52,627 nucleotides of DNA from Bacteroidales bacterium. Lineage in GTDB: Bacteria > Bacteroidota > Bacteroidia > Bacteroidales > GWF2-38-335. A program made the position numbers and the translations under genes. Shown in pieces: positions 43,668-52,627 of this stretch (positions are counted from its first letter, which is position 1; every line of letters starts with the position of its first letter). The stretch lies in the NCBI GenBank assembly GCA_016936815.1, contig JAFGXD010000001.1, positions 1-52,627 of the forward strand, in the 5' to 3' direction. A model generated the notes under the pieces. The model ran no database searches. It saw only the letters and a program-made list of their open reading frames with translations, and was not told the DNA's origin.

Positions 43668-45860
43668 CTAAATTTTTACACCCATTACAAGCACATCGTC
43701 GGTTTGTTCGTAGAAGCTCTTCCAATTGTAAAAATTTCCGGCAATAATTTCTTCCTGTTTTGAAAAAGGAAGTTCACTTATTTCTAATAATGCTGCTTTA
43801 AATGTTTTATGCATATATTTTCTGCCGCCCAACCTCTTATTCTGTCCCCCAAATTGGTCAACATAACCATCGGTAAACAGAAAAACAGAATCATTTTCTT
43901 CTATTTTTATCTCTGTACAATTAAATGGAATGTCTTGTTTAATATGACTCCCAACAGGCATTTTATCGGGTTTAAGTTCCACAATGCAGTGAGAATTAAT
44001 ATCTGCTAAATCATTATTTTTCTTAATAACATAAACCGGATTATTTGCTCCTGCATATTGTAGTTTAAGTTCTTTTTTATTAATACAGCAAACCGAGATG
44101 TCCATTCCATCGCCAAGTTTTTGCTTATTTCCCGATTGAGCCAAAGAAGCAATAACTTGCCTTCTAAGGTGATTGAGTATTTCGTTGGGTTGATTTTTAT
44201 TATTTTCGTTAACAATTTCGTTAAGAAGAGAAATTCCAAGCATACTCATAAAACCTCCGGGAACACCATGTCCGGTGCAATCTGCTGCTACCAAAACTGT
44301 TGTGTCTTCAATTTTTCTAATCCAGAAAAAATCCCCTGATACAATGTCTTTTGGCAGATAGAAAACGAAACTGTCTGAAAAACAGCTTAAAAGATATTCT
44401 TTTGAAGGTAAAACGGCTGATTGAATTAGCTGAGCATAAGTAATACTGGAAGTAATTTCTTTGTTTATTATTTCAATTTCTTCTTTCTGCTGTTGAACCT
44501 GGTCTCTCTGGGTTTCAATTTCATCTCTCTGCGACTGAATTTCTTCCTTTTGCATAGAAATTTCTTCATTTTTCAACTTTAGGGCTTTGTTGGCTTTTAT
44601 TTTTGCTCTAACTTGAAAAAGGAGAACAACAAACAATGCCGAAACAATTAGCAATACGCCTATTGAAATGTAATTAATTATTTGCTGTCTTCTGCTAATT
44701 TCCTTCTCTTGGGTAAGTTGAATATTTTTCGATTGAATTTCAGCATCTTTTTTTTCAGTTTCGTAAACCGTTTGCAATTCCATAATTTTGTCGGAGCTTT
44801 CTCTAGAAAAAACGGAGTCTTTAATTTCAGTGTAAAGAAGATGGTATTTTAGGGCATTTTCGGCTTGCTTATTTTTGTTAAAGAGCTGAAAAAGATTGTA
44901 ATACAACTGTTCCAACTCAAAAAGAGAATTAGTAGATTTTGCAATTTCCACCGATGATTCTAAAAAAGCAACAGCTCGAACTAAATCACCTTTTTTTTCA
45001 TACAATCCGGCCATAGATTCCTGAGAAATTATAATAAGTTGTTTGTTGCCTAAAGCCTGACCTATTTCAATGGCTTTCTTTAAGTAATACTCCGATTTTT
45101 CGTAATCGCCCATGCTCAGATAGCAATCGCCAAGATTATGAAAACACCTCGACATTCCTGCTGTATCGTTTTTTGATTGTTCAATTTCCAAACTATGATT
45201 AAATTTTTCCAAGGCTTCCTTTTCTTTTCCTTCCAACAACAAAAGTAGCCCCAGATTTGAAATAGCATTAGATAAATCGTCTAAATTTTCTTCCTTTTCA
45301 AGAATGGAAATAGATTGTTGGAATTGTTGAGCAGCCTCATCGTATTTACCCAGTTTTTTCAGGATGTTGCCTAAATTATAAAGAATGGTTGCTTCTCCAG
45401 CAGGTTTTCCATGTTTTTTTTCGAGTTTAAGGGCAAGTTGGTAATATTCTAATGCTCCAGAAAAGTCACCCCTGCTTTTACAAACCACTCCAAGTCCGTT
45501 TAGAGTTCGAGATTCTAAGTACGGTATTTTGTAATCTCTGCTAAGTTTTAGAGCTGTAATAAAAAATTCTTTTGCCTTATCGTAAGAATTTTGATAAAAG
45601 TAAGAAATACCAATGTTATTGTATGATTTAATTATCCCTTCCGAATAGTTTATTTTGTTTGAGTAACTTAATGCTTCGAAGCCATATTTGTAGGCCTTTT
45701 CGAACGAAATTGCAGAAAAACGAAAAGATAAGTCAATAAGCAAATCTGCTCTCTCAATTCCTTCTGTCTTTTTGAGTCTTAATTCAAGACTATCAGTTAT
45801 TTCAGAAGAAAAAGAAAAAATACAAACAGCAAATAAAAACAAAAATAATAATGTCCTCAC
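43668..45860 (-). CDS. TPR-transmembrane-SpoIIE serine phosphatase (second paralogue)
   Basis: A 730-aa product begins at GTG (RTLLFLFLFAVCIFSFS signal sequence), with no ATG in reach. At least seven TPR units fill residues about 25-350 ('ALEYYQLALKLEKKHGKP', 'AAQQFQQSISILEKEENL'). A transmembrane helix (about 393-417, 'ISIGVLLIVSALFVVLLF') and a coiled coil ('MQKEEIQSQRDEIETQRDQV') follow. The SpoIIE domain has 'DIVSGDFFW', 'VAADCTGHGVPGGFMSMLG', 'DGMDISVCCI', 'DSVFLFTDGYVDQFGG' and 'TDDVLVMGV'. Same architecture as 14929-17049. The substrate is probably a phosphoserine regulator in trans. It lies next to the propeller gene. Confidence 0.93.
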   Translation of the reverse strand: MRTLLFLFLFAVCIFSFSSEITDSLELRLKKTEGIERADLLIDLSFRFSAISFEKAYKYGFEALSYSNKINYSEGIIKSYNNIGISYFYQNSYDKAKEFFITALKLSRDYKIPYLESRTLNGLGVVCKSRGDFSGALEYYQLALKLEKKHGKPAGEATILYNLGNILKKLGKYDEAAQQFQQSISILEKEENLDDLSNAISNLGLLLLLEGKEKEALEKFNHSLEIEQSKNDTAGMSRCFHNLGDCYLSMGDYEKSEYYLKKAIEIGQALGNKQLIIISQESMAGLYEKKGDLVRAVAFLESSVEIAKSTNSLFELEQLYYNLFQLFNKNKQAENALKYHLLYTEIKDSVFSRESSDKIMELQTVYETEKKDAEIQSKNIQLTQEKEISRRQQIINYISIGVLLIVSALFVVLLFQVRAKIKANKALKLKNEEISMQKEEIQSQRDEIETQRDQVQQQKEEIEIINKEITSSITYAQLIQSAVLPSKEYLLSCFSDSFVFYLPKDIVSGDFFWIRKIEDTTVLVAADCTGHGVPGGFMSMLGISLLNEIVNENNKNQPNEILNHLRRQVIASLAQSGNKQKLGDGMDISVCCINKKELKLQYAGANNPVYVIKKNNDLADINSHCIVELKPDKMPVGSHIKQDIPFNCTEIKIEENDSVFLFTDGYVDQFGGQNKRLGGRKYMHKTFKAALLEISELPFSKQEEIIAGNFYNWKSFYEQTDDVLVMGVKI

Positions 45861-45943
45861 GTTTTTAGAAAAACTTTGCTACTTATACCTAATTAAAAAT
45901 AAAAAGTTCCGATTAATTTTGAAAAGGATAAAAAAAGTTGAAT

Positions 45944-46993
45944 TTATTGTAAGGTAGGATTTGTACCCCACCATGTTACAGTGTTGGAATTAGTCATAAA
46001 ACCCAGGTTTTTGGTAATAACACCTGCGTTAAGTGAATCAATAGTCATTTGAGCAATTTCAAGGTCGGCTACGGTGTAATCGAATCTGCACGAAAAAACG
46101 CCAATTCCATTGTTAATGTTTGTATAGGCAGGTTTTTCTTGTACAATTCCATTTGAAGGACGAGTAACTTCAATAAAAGTATTTAGCTCTTCGCCGCCCA
46201 TTAAGAATCTAAAGTCGAATGCTCTTTTTCTAACAACTCTTTGTATTTCAGGATTATCCCAGTCGGATTCGTTTGTAATTTGATTATAAAGGTAATTAAG
46301 AAAGGAACCTCCATTAATTTCCTGTTTCATTTCTTCTCCACCCAAATTATTGGAAGAGGTTTTAGTAGGTTGCACCCATTCAATGGTTTTTAATTCAGGA
46401 TCTTGGCCGGGTTTAATTTCATAATAATAGAAAAATACTGTTATTTCGTAAAGACGAGCATTTTCGGATGATTTCCATTCGGCCAAAAACTGAGATGTTG
46501 TATTTGCAAAATTTATTTTTCTATAAGTTACCGGATTTGATACCTGCAAATTAGTTATTAGTTTTGTTGTTGAAGAAATCTCCTCAGTTTTTTCAGGAAT
46601 ATTAATTTTTAGATGGTATTCCCCGTCTTTGTTTAAGTTAGCTGCAGATTTGTAAATAAGATTGTAGTCGTTGGCAAAAATTCCATCCTCTTTTGGAATT
46701 TCTGTGGTTGGTTCGAAAATAATGGTTTCCTGAAGTAGCCCATTTTTAAATCTTTCAAGTTTTACCTCTGCCGAAGAATAAAAGAGAGAATCTGGTTCTG
46801 CGGCCATTAAGTAAGCATCTTCCTCGCCAAGAAAAGCCTTATTAAGTTTTACGTAATGAATAGTATCGTTCGGATTAAGAAGGCAATAGACAACGGGAAT
46901 ATCTTTCCAGTTGGCATTTACATCAAAATCGGTTTTACAAGAATTAATAAAAAGTATTGGTAGTAGAAGAGTTAAATAAATATATTTTTTCAT
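45944..46993 (-). CDS. DUF4249-like lipoprotein
   Basis: The 349-aa product has a lipobox 'INSC' at about residue 19. 'DIPVVYCLLNPNDTIHYVKL' and 'NKAFLGEEDAYLMA' at the N-terminus, and 'GIGVFSCRFDYTVADLEI' near the C-terminus, match the DUF4249 type of lipoproteins, which in Bacteroidota often accompany TonB-dependent receptors; none is adjacent here. The family call is moderate and the function unknown. The gene is divergent from panB and shares an 83-bp gap with it. Confidence 0.72.
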   Translation of the reverse strand: MKKYIYLTLLLPILFINSCKTDFDVNANWKDIPVVYCLLNPNDTIHYVKLNKAFLGEEDAYLMAAEPDSLFYSSAEVKLERFKNGLLQETIIFEPTTEIPKEDGIFANDYNLIYKSAANLNKDGEYHLKINIPEKTEEISSTTKLITNLQVSNPVTYRKINFANTTSQFLAEWKSSENARLYEITVFFYYYEIKPGQDPELKTIEWVQPTKTSSNNLGGEEMKQEINGGSFLNYLYNQITNESDWDNPEIQRVVRKRAFDFRFLMGGEELNTFIEVTRPSNGIVQEKPAYTNINNGIGVFSCRFDYTVADLEIAQMTIDSLNAGVITKNLGFMTNSNTVTWWGTNPTLQ

Positions 46994-47001
46994 TGAAATC
47001 C

Positions 47002-47030
47002 TTTGAATTAAAAAAAAATACTAAACTTTG
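47002..47030 (+). promoter_or_regulatory. Putative promoter of panB
   Basis: TTTG (47002-47005), 17 bp, AAACTTTG (47023-47030, one mismatch to TAnnTTTG), 46 bp before the ATG. The spacing is slightly short. Confidence 0.4.
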
Positions 47031-47076
47031 CAGCAAAAATACGTAAATTAAACGATTAAAAAAACACATTAGTATA

Positions 47077-47892
47077 ATGTCTGTACATAAGAATATAAAA
47101 AAGATTACAACTCATGTTCTTCATGAGATGAAACTTAAGAAGCAAAAAATTGCAATGTTAACTGCTTATGACTATTCAATGGCTCGAATTCTGGATAGTG
47201 CCGGGGTGGATGTTTTGCTTGTTGGCGATTCTGCTTCAAATGTTATGGCAGGCAACGAAAGTACCTTGCCTATTACTTTAGATGAAATGATTTACCACGC
47301 AAGAGGTGTTGTTAGAGCAACAAGCAGGGCTTTGGTAGTGGTTGATTTACCTTTTGGTTCATATCAGGGAAATTCTAAAGAAGCTCTAGCAACTGCAATT
47401 AGAATTATGAAAGAAACAGGTGCTCATGCGATAAAACTTGAAGGAGGTTCGGTGGTTAAGGAATCGGTGGAACGAATTTTATCGGCAGGAATACCGGTAA
47501 TGGGACATTTGGGACTTACTCCACAGTCTATTCACAAATTTGGAACATACGTTGTTAGAGCCAAGGAGGAAGAAGAAGCCCGAAAATTGGTTGAAGATTC
47601 TCATTTGCTTGAAGATATTGGCTGTTTTGCAATTGTTTTAGAGAAAATTCCTGCAAAATTGGCCTGTGAGGTTTCTAAAGGTGTTCAGATTCCTGTTATT
47701 GGAATAGGAGCAGGGCCGCATGTAGATGGTCAGGTTTTGGTAACTCACGATATGTTGGGTATTATTCAGGATTTCTCTCCAAGGTTTTTAAGAAGATATC
47801 ATAATCTTTTTGCTGAAATTACCGGAGCAGTACAAAACTACATAATTGACGTTCGTTCAGGGGATTTTCCGAACGAAAAAGAACAGTATTAA
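47077..47892 (+). CDS. panB: 3-methyl-2-oxobutanoate hydroxymethyltransferase
   Basis: The 271-aa product makes ketopantoate from 2-oxoisovalerate and 5,10-methylene-THF, the first step of pantothenate synthesis. '[20 protein letters not shown]', '[13 protein letters not shown]', '[20 protein letters not shown]', '[20 protein letters not shown]', '[17 protein letters not shown]' and '[19 protein letters not shown]' are PanB signatures, with the metal-binding Asp in VGDS and a catalytic Glu in 'VLEKIP'. Length is standard. The stop overlaps the next ATG (TAATG), so it is translationally coupled to the pseudouridine synthase. Confidence 0.97.
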   Translation: MSVHKNIKKITTHVLHEMKLKKQKIAMLTAYDYSMARILDSAGVDVLLVGDSASNVMAGNESTLPITLDEMIYHARGVVRATSRALVVVDLPFGSYQGNSKEALATAIRIMKETGAHAIKLEGGSVVKESVERILSAGIPVMGHLGLTPQSIHKFGTYVVRAKEEEEARKLVEDSHLLEDIGCFAIVLEKIPAKLACEVSKGVQIPVIGIGAGPHVDGQVLVTHDMLGIIQDFSPRFLRRYHNLFAEITGAVQNYIIDVRSGDFPNEKEQY

Positions 47893-48605
47893 TGAGCTTG
47901 GAGCAAAATTCAATTCCTGAAATATTGTATGAAGACAACCATCTTCTTGCCGTAAACAAAAGGGTGGGAGATTTGGTTCAGGGCGACAATACCGGCGATG
48001 ACCCCGTAACAGTTAATCTAAAACAATATCTTAAAGAAAAATACAACAAACCCGGAAATGTTTTTTTGGGAGTTGCTCATAGAATTGACCGGCCGGTTAG
48101 TGGTGTAGTTGTCTTTGCCAGAACATCAAAAGCTCTTACACGTTTAAATGCAATGTTTCAGGAAAAGACTTCACAAAAAACCTATTTAGCCATAGTAAAA
48201 AATAAGCCTCCAAAATCAAACGATCATCTTTTTCACTGGATTGTTCGTAACCAGAAGCAGAACAAATCGTATTGCTACGACAAGCAAGTTCCGGATTCGA
48301 AAAAAGCGGAGCTAATTTATACCTTAAAAGCCTCTTCCGATAATTATCATTTACTAGAAATAAAGCTAATTACAGGCCGCCATCATCAGATACGTTCGCA
48401 ACTAAGCAAAATTGGTTGTGCCATTAAAGGCGATTTAAAATACGGTTTCAATCGTTCTAACCCCGATGGAGGAATAGATTTGCATGCATATTCAATAGAA
48501 TTTGAACATCCTGTTACCAAAGAAAATTTAAAGATTATTGCCAGCTTACCAACAGGACGTCTTTGGAAATTTTTTGAAAAGGGATTTAAGAAGAATGTAA
48601 GTTAA
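47892..48605 (+). CDS. RluA-family pseudouridine synthase
   Basis: The 237-aa product has the catalytic motif 'VAHRIDRPVSGVVVFA' (D66) and 'ITGRHHQIRSQLSKIGCAI', typical of the RluA branch, without an S4 domain. It probably modifies rRNA or tRNA uridine; the exact site is unknown. The ATG overlaps the panB stop codon by one base. Its 3' end overlaps the GH3 gene by 4 bp, tail to tail. Confidence 0.92.
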   Translation: MSLEQNSIPEILYEDNHLLAVNKRVGDLVQGDNTGDDPVTVNLKQYLKEKYNKPGNVFLGVAHRIDRPVSGVVVFARTSKALTRLNAMFQEKTSQKTYLAIVKNKPPKSNDHLFHWIVRNQKQNKSYCYDKQVPDSKKAELIYTLKASSDNYHLLEIKLITGRHHQIRSQLSKIGCAIKGDLKYGFNRSNPDGGIDLHAYSIEFEHPVTKENLKIIASLPTGRLWKFFEKGFKKNVS

Positions 48606-50116
48606 CTCTTAAACATTTCAAGTAATTCCTCAACATATTTTCTGTCGTTTGAGAGTCTTGGAATTTTATTCTGTCCGCCCAGCTTTCCCTTTTTTTCAAG
48701 CCATTTGTAAAAACTACCTTTTGGCAAAGAATGAATTACAGGTTTTGCAAGAGTAATATCTTTGTATCGTTTTGCTTCATAATCTGAATTCACCGACTGT
48801 AAGGCGTTGTCTAATAATGATATGAAGTAATCTAAATCGTTTGGTTCTGTTTCAAACTCAAAAATCCATTCGTGTGTTCCCTGCTGATTTTCGCCCATAA
48901 ATACCGGTGCAGCAGTATAATCATTAACCTGAATATTGGTTTTTTCGCAAGCAATTTGAATAGCTTTTTCTGCATTTTCAATAATTATTTCTTCCCCAAA
49001 TGCGTTAAGAAAATGTTTAGTACGTCCGGTAATTATTAGTTTATAGGGGTCTTTAGAAATAAATTTTACCGTATCGCCAATTAAATATCTCCATAAGCCT
49101 CCGTTGGTTGAAATTATTATTGCATAGTTTTTATTAAGAACAACTCCTTCCAGAGGTACAATATTCGGATTCTTTTTTCCAAACTCATCCATTGGAATAA
49201 ATTCGTAGAAAATACCATAATCAAGCATAAGCATCATTCCCGGGTCATTTAAATCGTTTTGAATTGCAAAATAACCTTCGGAAGCATTATAATTCTCCAA
49301 ATAATTCATGTTTTCGGAGGGAATAAGCTTCTTATATTGCTCTCTATATGGAGTAAAACTTACACCTCCATGATTAAAAAGTTCCAAATTGGGCCAAACG
49401 TCCAATAAATTCTTTTTGCCTGTTTTTTCAAGAATATATTTTATTAAAACTAAAGTCCACGAAGGCACACCGGCAATGCTGGTTACATTTTCGCGAAGGG
49501 TTTCGTTGGCAACTTCTTCAATTTTTTCCTCCCACTTATCCATTAAAGCTACTTTTGTTTTGGGAGTTCTGATAAACTCAACCCAATAAGGCAGGTTCTG
49601 AATAAGAATAGCCGACAAATCACCATAATATGAATCGTTGCTGAAATTGTTTATTTGATGACTACCTCCCAAGGTTAGTCCCTTGCCCTTAAACAAACGG
49701 GTTTCCGGAAATTGTTCGGTATAAAAGGCGAGAACATCTTTTCCACCTCTAAAATGACAATCTTCAAGTGCTTCTTTACTTACGGGGATAAATTTACTTT
49801 TATCGTTTGTGGTGCCAGAGGATTTGGCAAACCATTTAATTGAACCGGGCCAAAGAAGATTTTTTTCTCCCTGACGTAAGCGAATAATGTAAGGTTTAAC
49901 ATCTTCGTAATCTTGCACAGGAACACGCTTTTGAAATTCCTCTACAGAAGAAACCGACCTGTAGCCGTATTTTTTACCCCATTCTGTGTCCTCAGCTTTT
50001 TCAATAAGTTTTAAAAAAGTTTCTCTTTGCACATCAAAAGGATATCGCATAGATAAATCGAGCTGGTGAAGCCTTTTGGTGTTTAACCAGGAAACTATGG
50101 AATTAAACCAAATCAT
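48602..50116 (-). CDS. GH3 family protein (acyl-acid-amido synthetase-like)
   Basis: The 504-aa product is a GH3 (auxin-responsive promoter) family member, an adenylate-forming enzyme. 'MRYPFDVQRETFLKLIEKAE', 'VPVQDYEDVKPYIIRLRQGE', 'WFAKSSGTTNDKSKFIPVSK' (nucleotide-binding), 'FTPYREQYKKLIPSENMNYL', 'ENYNASEGYFAIQ', 'GLWRYLIGDTVKF' and 'ITGRTKHFLNAFGEE' are clear. In plants such enzymes join amino acids to acyl acids; the bacterial substrates are not known. It starts 6 bp after the upstream lipoprotein gene, so both share an operon. Confidence 0.94.
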   Translation of the reverse strand: MIWFNSIVSWLNTKRLHQLDLSMRYPFDVQRETFLKLIEKAEDTEWGKKYGYRSVSSVEEFQKRVPVQDYEDVKPYIIRLRQGEKNLLWPGSIKWFAKSSGTTNDKSKFIPVSKEALEDCHFRGGKDVLAFYTEQFPETRLFKGKGLTLGGSHQINNFSNDSYYGDLSAILIQNLPYWVEFIRTPKTKVALMDKWEEKIEEVANETLRENVTSIAGVPSWTLVLIKYILEKTGKKNLLDVWPNLELFNHGGVSFTPYREQYKKLIPSENMNYLENYNASEGYFAIQNDLNDPGMMLMLDYGIFYEFIPMDEFGKKNPNIVPLEGVVLNKNYAIIISTNGGLWRYLIGDTVKFISKDPYKLIITGRTKHFLNAFGEEIIIENAEKAIQIACEKTNIQVNDYTAAPVFMGENQQGTHEWIFEFETEPNDLDYFISLLDNALQSVNSDYEAKRYKDITLAKPVIHSLPKGSFYKWLEKKGKLGGQNKIPRLSNDRKYVEELLEMFKS

Positions 50117-50122
50117 CTATTA

Positions 50123-50617
50123 TTATTCTGTAACAATTGCCTTAATTTCTTCAATTGTTTGTTTTGCATCTTTTAATTCTTTCATACTTTCCAGAAAAGC
50201 TGAAAGTACATCTCCATCTTTAAGTTTGTCCTGAACTTTTAACAAAGCCTCAACAAATTGTAGCTGAAGTTTCAAAAAATCTTTCCAGCATTGCTCGCCT
50301 AATTTTCTTTGTCCTAATTCACTCAATTGCTGCTGAAGGGTTAAGGCATTCATCAATATTTCCAAATTATCTTCCAAAGATTTCTTTTCGTTTCCAATTA
50401 CTTTCTCAATAAGTTCTACTGAAGATAAAACGGCTTGTTTATAATCTGCAATTATTTCTAGGCATGCCTCCTCATTTGTTTTGCTTACATCTTCTTTAAC
50501 AGAATCTTTTACTTCGGTTTTAGTTTCTTTGGTATCTTCCTTTTTCTCTTCAGAACAAGAAATTAGAAATCCGAAAAACATAAGCATTGCAGTAAATGTA
50601 TAAACAGATTTTTTCAT
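50123..50617 (-). CDS. Small helical lipoprotein
   Basis: The ATG at 50617 was chosen because it gives a clean lipoprotein signal (MKKSVYTFTAMLMFFGFLIS, then C). The longer TTG frame to 50647 has no such start, and a -7 box at 50645-50652 overlaps it. The 164-aa product is Lys/Glu-rich and helical after the Cys ('EEKKEDTKETKTEVKDSVKE'), with 'LQQQLSELGQRKLGEQCWKD' and 'KLQLQFVEALLKVQDKLKDG'. No family was recognised. It lies directly upstream of the GH3 gene. Confidence 0.72.
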   Translation of the reverse strand: MKKSVYTFTAMLMFFGFLISCSEEKKEDTKETKTEVKDSVKEDVSKTNEEACLEIIADYKQAVLSSVELIEKVIGNEKKSLEDNLEILMNALTLQQQLSELGQRKLGEQCWKDFLKLQLQFVEALLKVQDKLKDGDVLSAFLESMKELKDAKQTIEEIKAIVTE

Positions 50618-50644
50618 TTTTTTAAATTTAAGGTTTTGAAAGGT

Positions 50645-50652
50645 CAAAAATA
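50645..50652 (-). promoter_or_regulatory. Putative -7 box TATTTTTG for the lipoprotein-GH3 operon
   Basis: TATTTTTG on the minus strand fits TAnnTTTG, 27 bp upstream of the ATG at 50617. No TTTG at the -33 distance was seen. Confidence 0.4.
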
Positions 50653-50823
50653 GTAAAATTCAACACAAAAATTATTCTTTTTGTTATCAATTCGTTGGAG
50701 TTTTTGCTCATTTTCTTTCTCTTGCAATCAATTTCGTCTAATTGTTAAAAGAATTTGGTATAATTTGATTTAATTACCTAAACAATCTTTAATACTTTTA
50801 CTTAAATTATCACTACTACAACC

Positions 50824-52533
50824 ATGAAGAAGGTAAATTTAATTCTAATTGCACTGATTTTTTCAGGAGTTTTGTTTTCACAGGAAATTATTAATAGTTC
50901 CTTTCAGGGAAAACATCACATGATTTCTAAAAGCGAATTAGGTAACGAAAAACTTAATTATAAGTCCTTTACCGAAACCGCACCACCAATCGGAACAGTA
51001 AGACCCATTGCCGAGTTTGAACAAATGTCGGCAGTAATTGTAGCGTATATGAGTGGATGGGGTGGATATTTTGGAATTCCTGTAAGTCTTATTGCATCTA
51101 TGTCGGAAGTTGTAACAGTTATTACAATTGTTGAAAATAGTTCTCAACAGAGTACTGTGCTAGATTTTTATAATAATAATGGAGTTAACACAGATAATTG
51201 TGAATTTCTTTTTGCTCCAATCGATTCATATTGGACCAGAGATTTTAGTCCTTGGTTTATTGCCGTTAACAACGAGGTTTCAGTAATAAACTTCCCCTAT
51301 AATAGACCTCGTCCTAATGATAACGATGTTCCTATTGCTTTTGCTTCGGCTTATGGTTACAATTTGTATGGGATGAATGTGTTGCATACAGGAGGAAATT
51401 TTATGAACGATGGAATTTCTGTTGCGGCATCAACAGAATTGGTTTATGAAGAAAATGATGATCAGACAGAAGTTCAGGTTGATTCTAAACTTGCTTCATA
51501 TATGGGAGTAACTAATCATATGGTGATAAACGATCCACAGGGAGAATATATAAAACATATTGACTGTTGGGGAAAATTTCTCGATGTAGATAAAGTTCTA
51601 ATTGGGCAAGTCCCTTCAACCAGCTCTCAATATGATGAATATGAGGCTGTTGCTGATTATTTTGCAAATACTGAATCTTCTTATGGAACAAATTATCAGG
51701 TTTACAGAACTTACAGTCCTAATGGCCAACCATACACAAACTCTTTAATATTAAACAATCGTGTGTTTATTCCTTTTGTCGACGGCTCCGCTGCTGCATG
51801 GAACGACGATGCTCTGGCCGTTTACCAACAAGCAATGCCCGGTTACGAAATTATTGGTTTTACTGCCGGATCTTCCAATTGGGAAGCAACTGACGCATTA
51901 CATTGCCGCACTCATGAAGTACCTGACAGAGGCATGCTGCATATTTTTCATATTCCAACTCAGGGTTTAGTTGATTATTCAAACGAATATCCCATAACCG
52001 CCGAAATAGTACCTTATTCAGGAGCCGATATTACTCAGGCAACATTGTTCTATAATCCGGACGGCGAAGGGTACAATCAAATAACAATGACAAATTCAGG
52101 TGGAGACACTTATTTTGCCTCAATTCCTGAATTACCTGAAAACACGCAGGTTTCTTATTATATTCATGCCGAAGATAATTCTCCTAGAACAGCAAATCAT
52201 CCGTATATAGGAGAACCCGATCCACATGTTTTTATTATTGGTGAAAACCCAAATCTTATTTTCGATATTGCCAACATGAATTTCATTCTTAAAGTTTACC
52301 CAAACCCTGCCGATAAAGAATTGTTTGTTAATTTGTTTTCTGAAATTGATGTTCCTGCAGAAATAAGTATTATTGATATTCATGGAAAAACTTTGGCGAC
52401 AGAAAGAATAGAACTGATTCCGGGAAATAAAATTGTGAAATTCGACATTTCTCACTTTGCCTCGGGAATGTATGCTGTTAATGTGATATATGGAAATAAG
52501 AAAATTGTTAATACTAAGTTTCTTGTAGAATAG
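50824..52533 (+). CDS. Secreted peptidylarginine deiminase-like enzyme (PPAD type) with T9SS domain
   Basis: The 569-aa product has a signal peptide (MKKVNLILIALIFSGVLFSQ). An agmatine-deiminase-fold catalytic domain runs to about residue 395. An Ig-like domain (about 400-470) and a T9SS type A sorting domain follow ('VYPNPADKELFVNLF', 'GMYAVNVIYGNKK'), the same order as in P. gingivalis PPAD. Key residues match PPAD with a constant offset of 9-10: D140 (PPAD D130), R161/R163 (R152/R154, binding the substrate C-terminal carboxylate), H245 and D247 (H236, D238), N306 (N297), C361 (C351). It should turn C-terminal peptidyl-arginine into citrulline on exported substrates, which is inference from residues. 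Confidence 0.9.
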   Translation: MKKVNLILIALIFSGVLFSQEIINSSFQGKHHMISKSELGNEKLNYKSFTETAPPIGTVRPIAEFEQMSAVIVAYMSGWGGYFGIPVSLIASMSEVVTVITIVENSSQQSTVLDFYNNNGVNTDNCEFLFAPIDSYWTRDFSPWFIAVNNEVSVINFPYNRPRPNDNDVPIAFASAYGYNLYGMNVLHTGGNFMNDGISVAASTELVYEENDDQTEVQVDSKLASYMGVTNHMVINDPQGEYIKHIDCWGKFLDVDKVLIGQVPSTSSQYDEYEAVADYFANTESSYGTNYQVYRTYSPNGQPYTNSLILNNRVFIPFVDGSAAAWNDDALAVYQQAMPGYEIIGFTAGSSNWEATDALHCRTHEVPDRGMLHIFHIPTQGLVDYSNEYPITAEIVPYSGADITQATLFYNPDGEGYNQITMTNSGGDTYFASIPELPENTQVSYYIHAEDNSPRTANHPYIGEPDPHVFIIGENPNLIFDIANMNFILKVYPNPADKELFVNLFSEIDVPAEISIIDIHGKTLATERIELIPGNKIVKFDISHFASGMYAVNVIYGNKKIVNTKFLVE

Positions 52534-52586
52534 GAAATTTATTATTTTCTGTATAATTTCGCCAAAAATCATAAAATATTAACACT

Positions 52587-52627
52587 ATGCCGGGATTTGA
52601 ATTATTCGGAAAAGAAGAAAGACAAGA
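52587..52627 (+). CDS. DegT/DnrJ/EryC1/StrS aminotransferase, N-terminus only
   Basis: The last 41 bp open with ATG and read 'MPGFELFGKEERQ', the usual first residues of a DegT-family PLP aminotransferase (amino-sugar synthesis). The rest is outside the window. The call rests on 13 residues and is tentative. Confidence 0.55.
   Translation, partial: MPGFELFGKEERQ

Noticed and set aside
52132-52572. 146-aa minus-strand frame
   Set aside because: It lies entirely antisense to the PPAD-like gene and the start of its downstream gap, with Asn/Phe/Ile-rich text typical of an antisense shadow.
1-52627. rRNA or tRNA genes
   Set aside because: No intergenic stretch showed tRNA arms or rRNA text on reading.

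Overview
The window looks like a chromosomal segment of a free-living or gut-type member of the Bacteroidota (Bacteroidales/Marinilabiliales-like). Evidence: AT-rich DNA; promoters of the Bacteroidota type (TTTG, about 19-20 bp, TAnnTTTG) with little Shine-Dalgarno signal; several secreted proteins ending in a type IX secretion (T9SS) type A sorting domain (PNP motif, then 'G.Y.I.I' and a basic tail); choice-of-anchor L, PKD, DUF5686, DUF4249-like and TPR-SpoIIE proteins typical of the phylum. No rRNA, tRNA or CRISPR array was found.

Layout. 1-8.2 kb: the 5' part of a choice-of-anchor L surface protein, a small beta-barrel protein, a DUF2784 membrane protein, and the metabolic genes gcvT, comB, yebC and nadB with one lipoprotein. 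8.2-17.0 kb: secreted and signalling genes: a tail-collar-domain protein directly abutting a 1402-aa PKD/T9SS adhesin, a beta-repeat T9SS protein, and a TPR-transmembrane-SpoIIE phosphatase. 17.0-26.7 kb: a LolC/FtsX-like permease, a D-threonine aldolase/D-serine dehydratase-like enzyme, an ArsR regulator, an rluB-like / DUF5686 / T9SS-protein operon, and fhs.

26.7-38.2 kb is an accessory (defence) island between housekeeping genes. It starts with an IS1595-type transposase remnant, followed by a strongly predicted promoter and a run of hairpins ending in a terminator (candidate small structured RNA). Next come a small winged-helix-like gene with an inverted-repeat operator, a frameshifted small ORF, and two unknown small genes. 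The core is a type I restriction-modification operon (hsdM-hsdS-tcmP-DUF5131-hsdR) in which a TcmP/three-Cys-motif pair of unknown biochemical function is inserted, with 2-6 bp spacing, between the specificity and restriction genes. An Abi/HEPN gene and an uncharacterised, possibly nuclease-like gene lie upstream.

38.3-52.6 kb: a tandem pair of paralogous lipoproteins carrying a caspase-like His/Cys motif pair, a large BNR-propeller/PKD/CUB/T9SS protein, a second TPR-SpoIIE phosphatase, a DUF4249-like lipoprotein, panB with an RluA-type pseudouridine synthase, a lipoprotein-GH3 operon, a T9SS-secreted peptidylarginine deiminase closely resembling the Porphyromonas gingivalis PPAD architecture, and the first codons of a DegT/DnrJ/EryC1/StrS aminotransferase.

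The most notable items are the TcmP/DUF5131 insertion in the restriction operon with a four-copy phased repeat ahead of hsdR, the promoter-plus-hairpin RNA candidate at 27.35-27.53 kb, the duplicated lipoproteins with clan CD-like motifs, and the PPAD-like enzyme with all key residues. All identifications are from reading the sequence; no database search was run.
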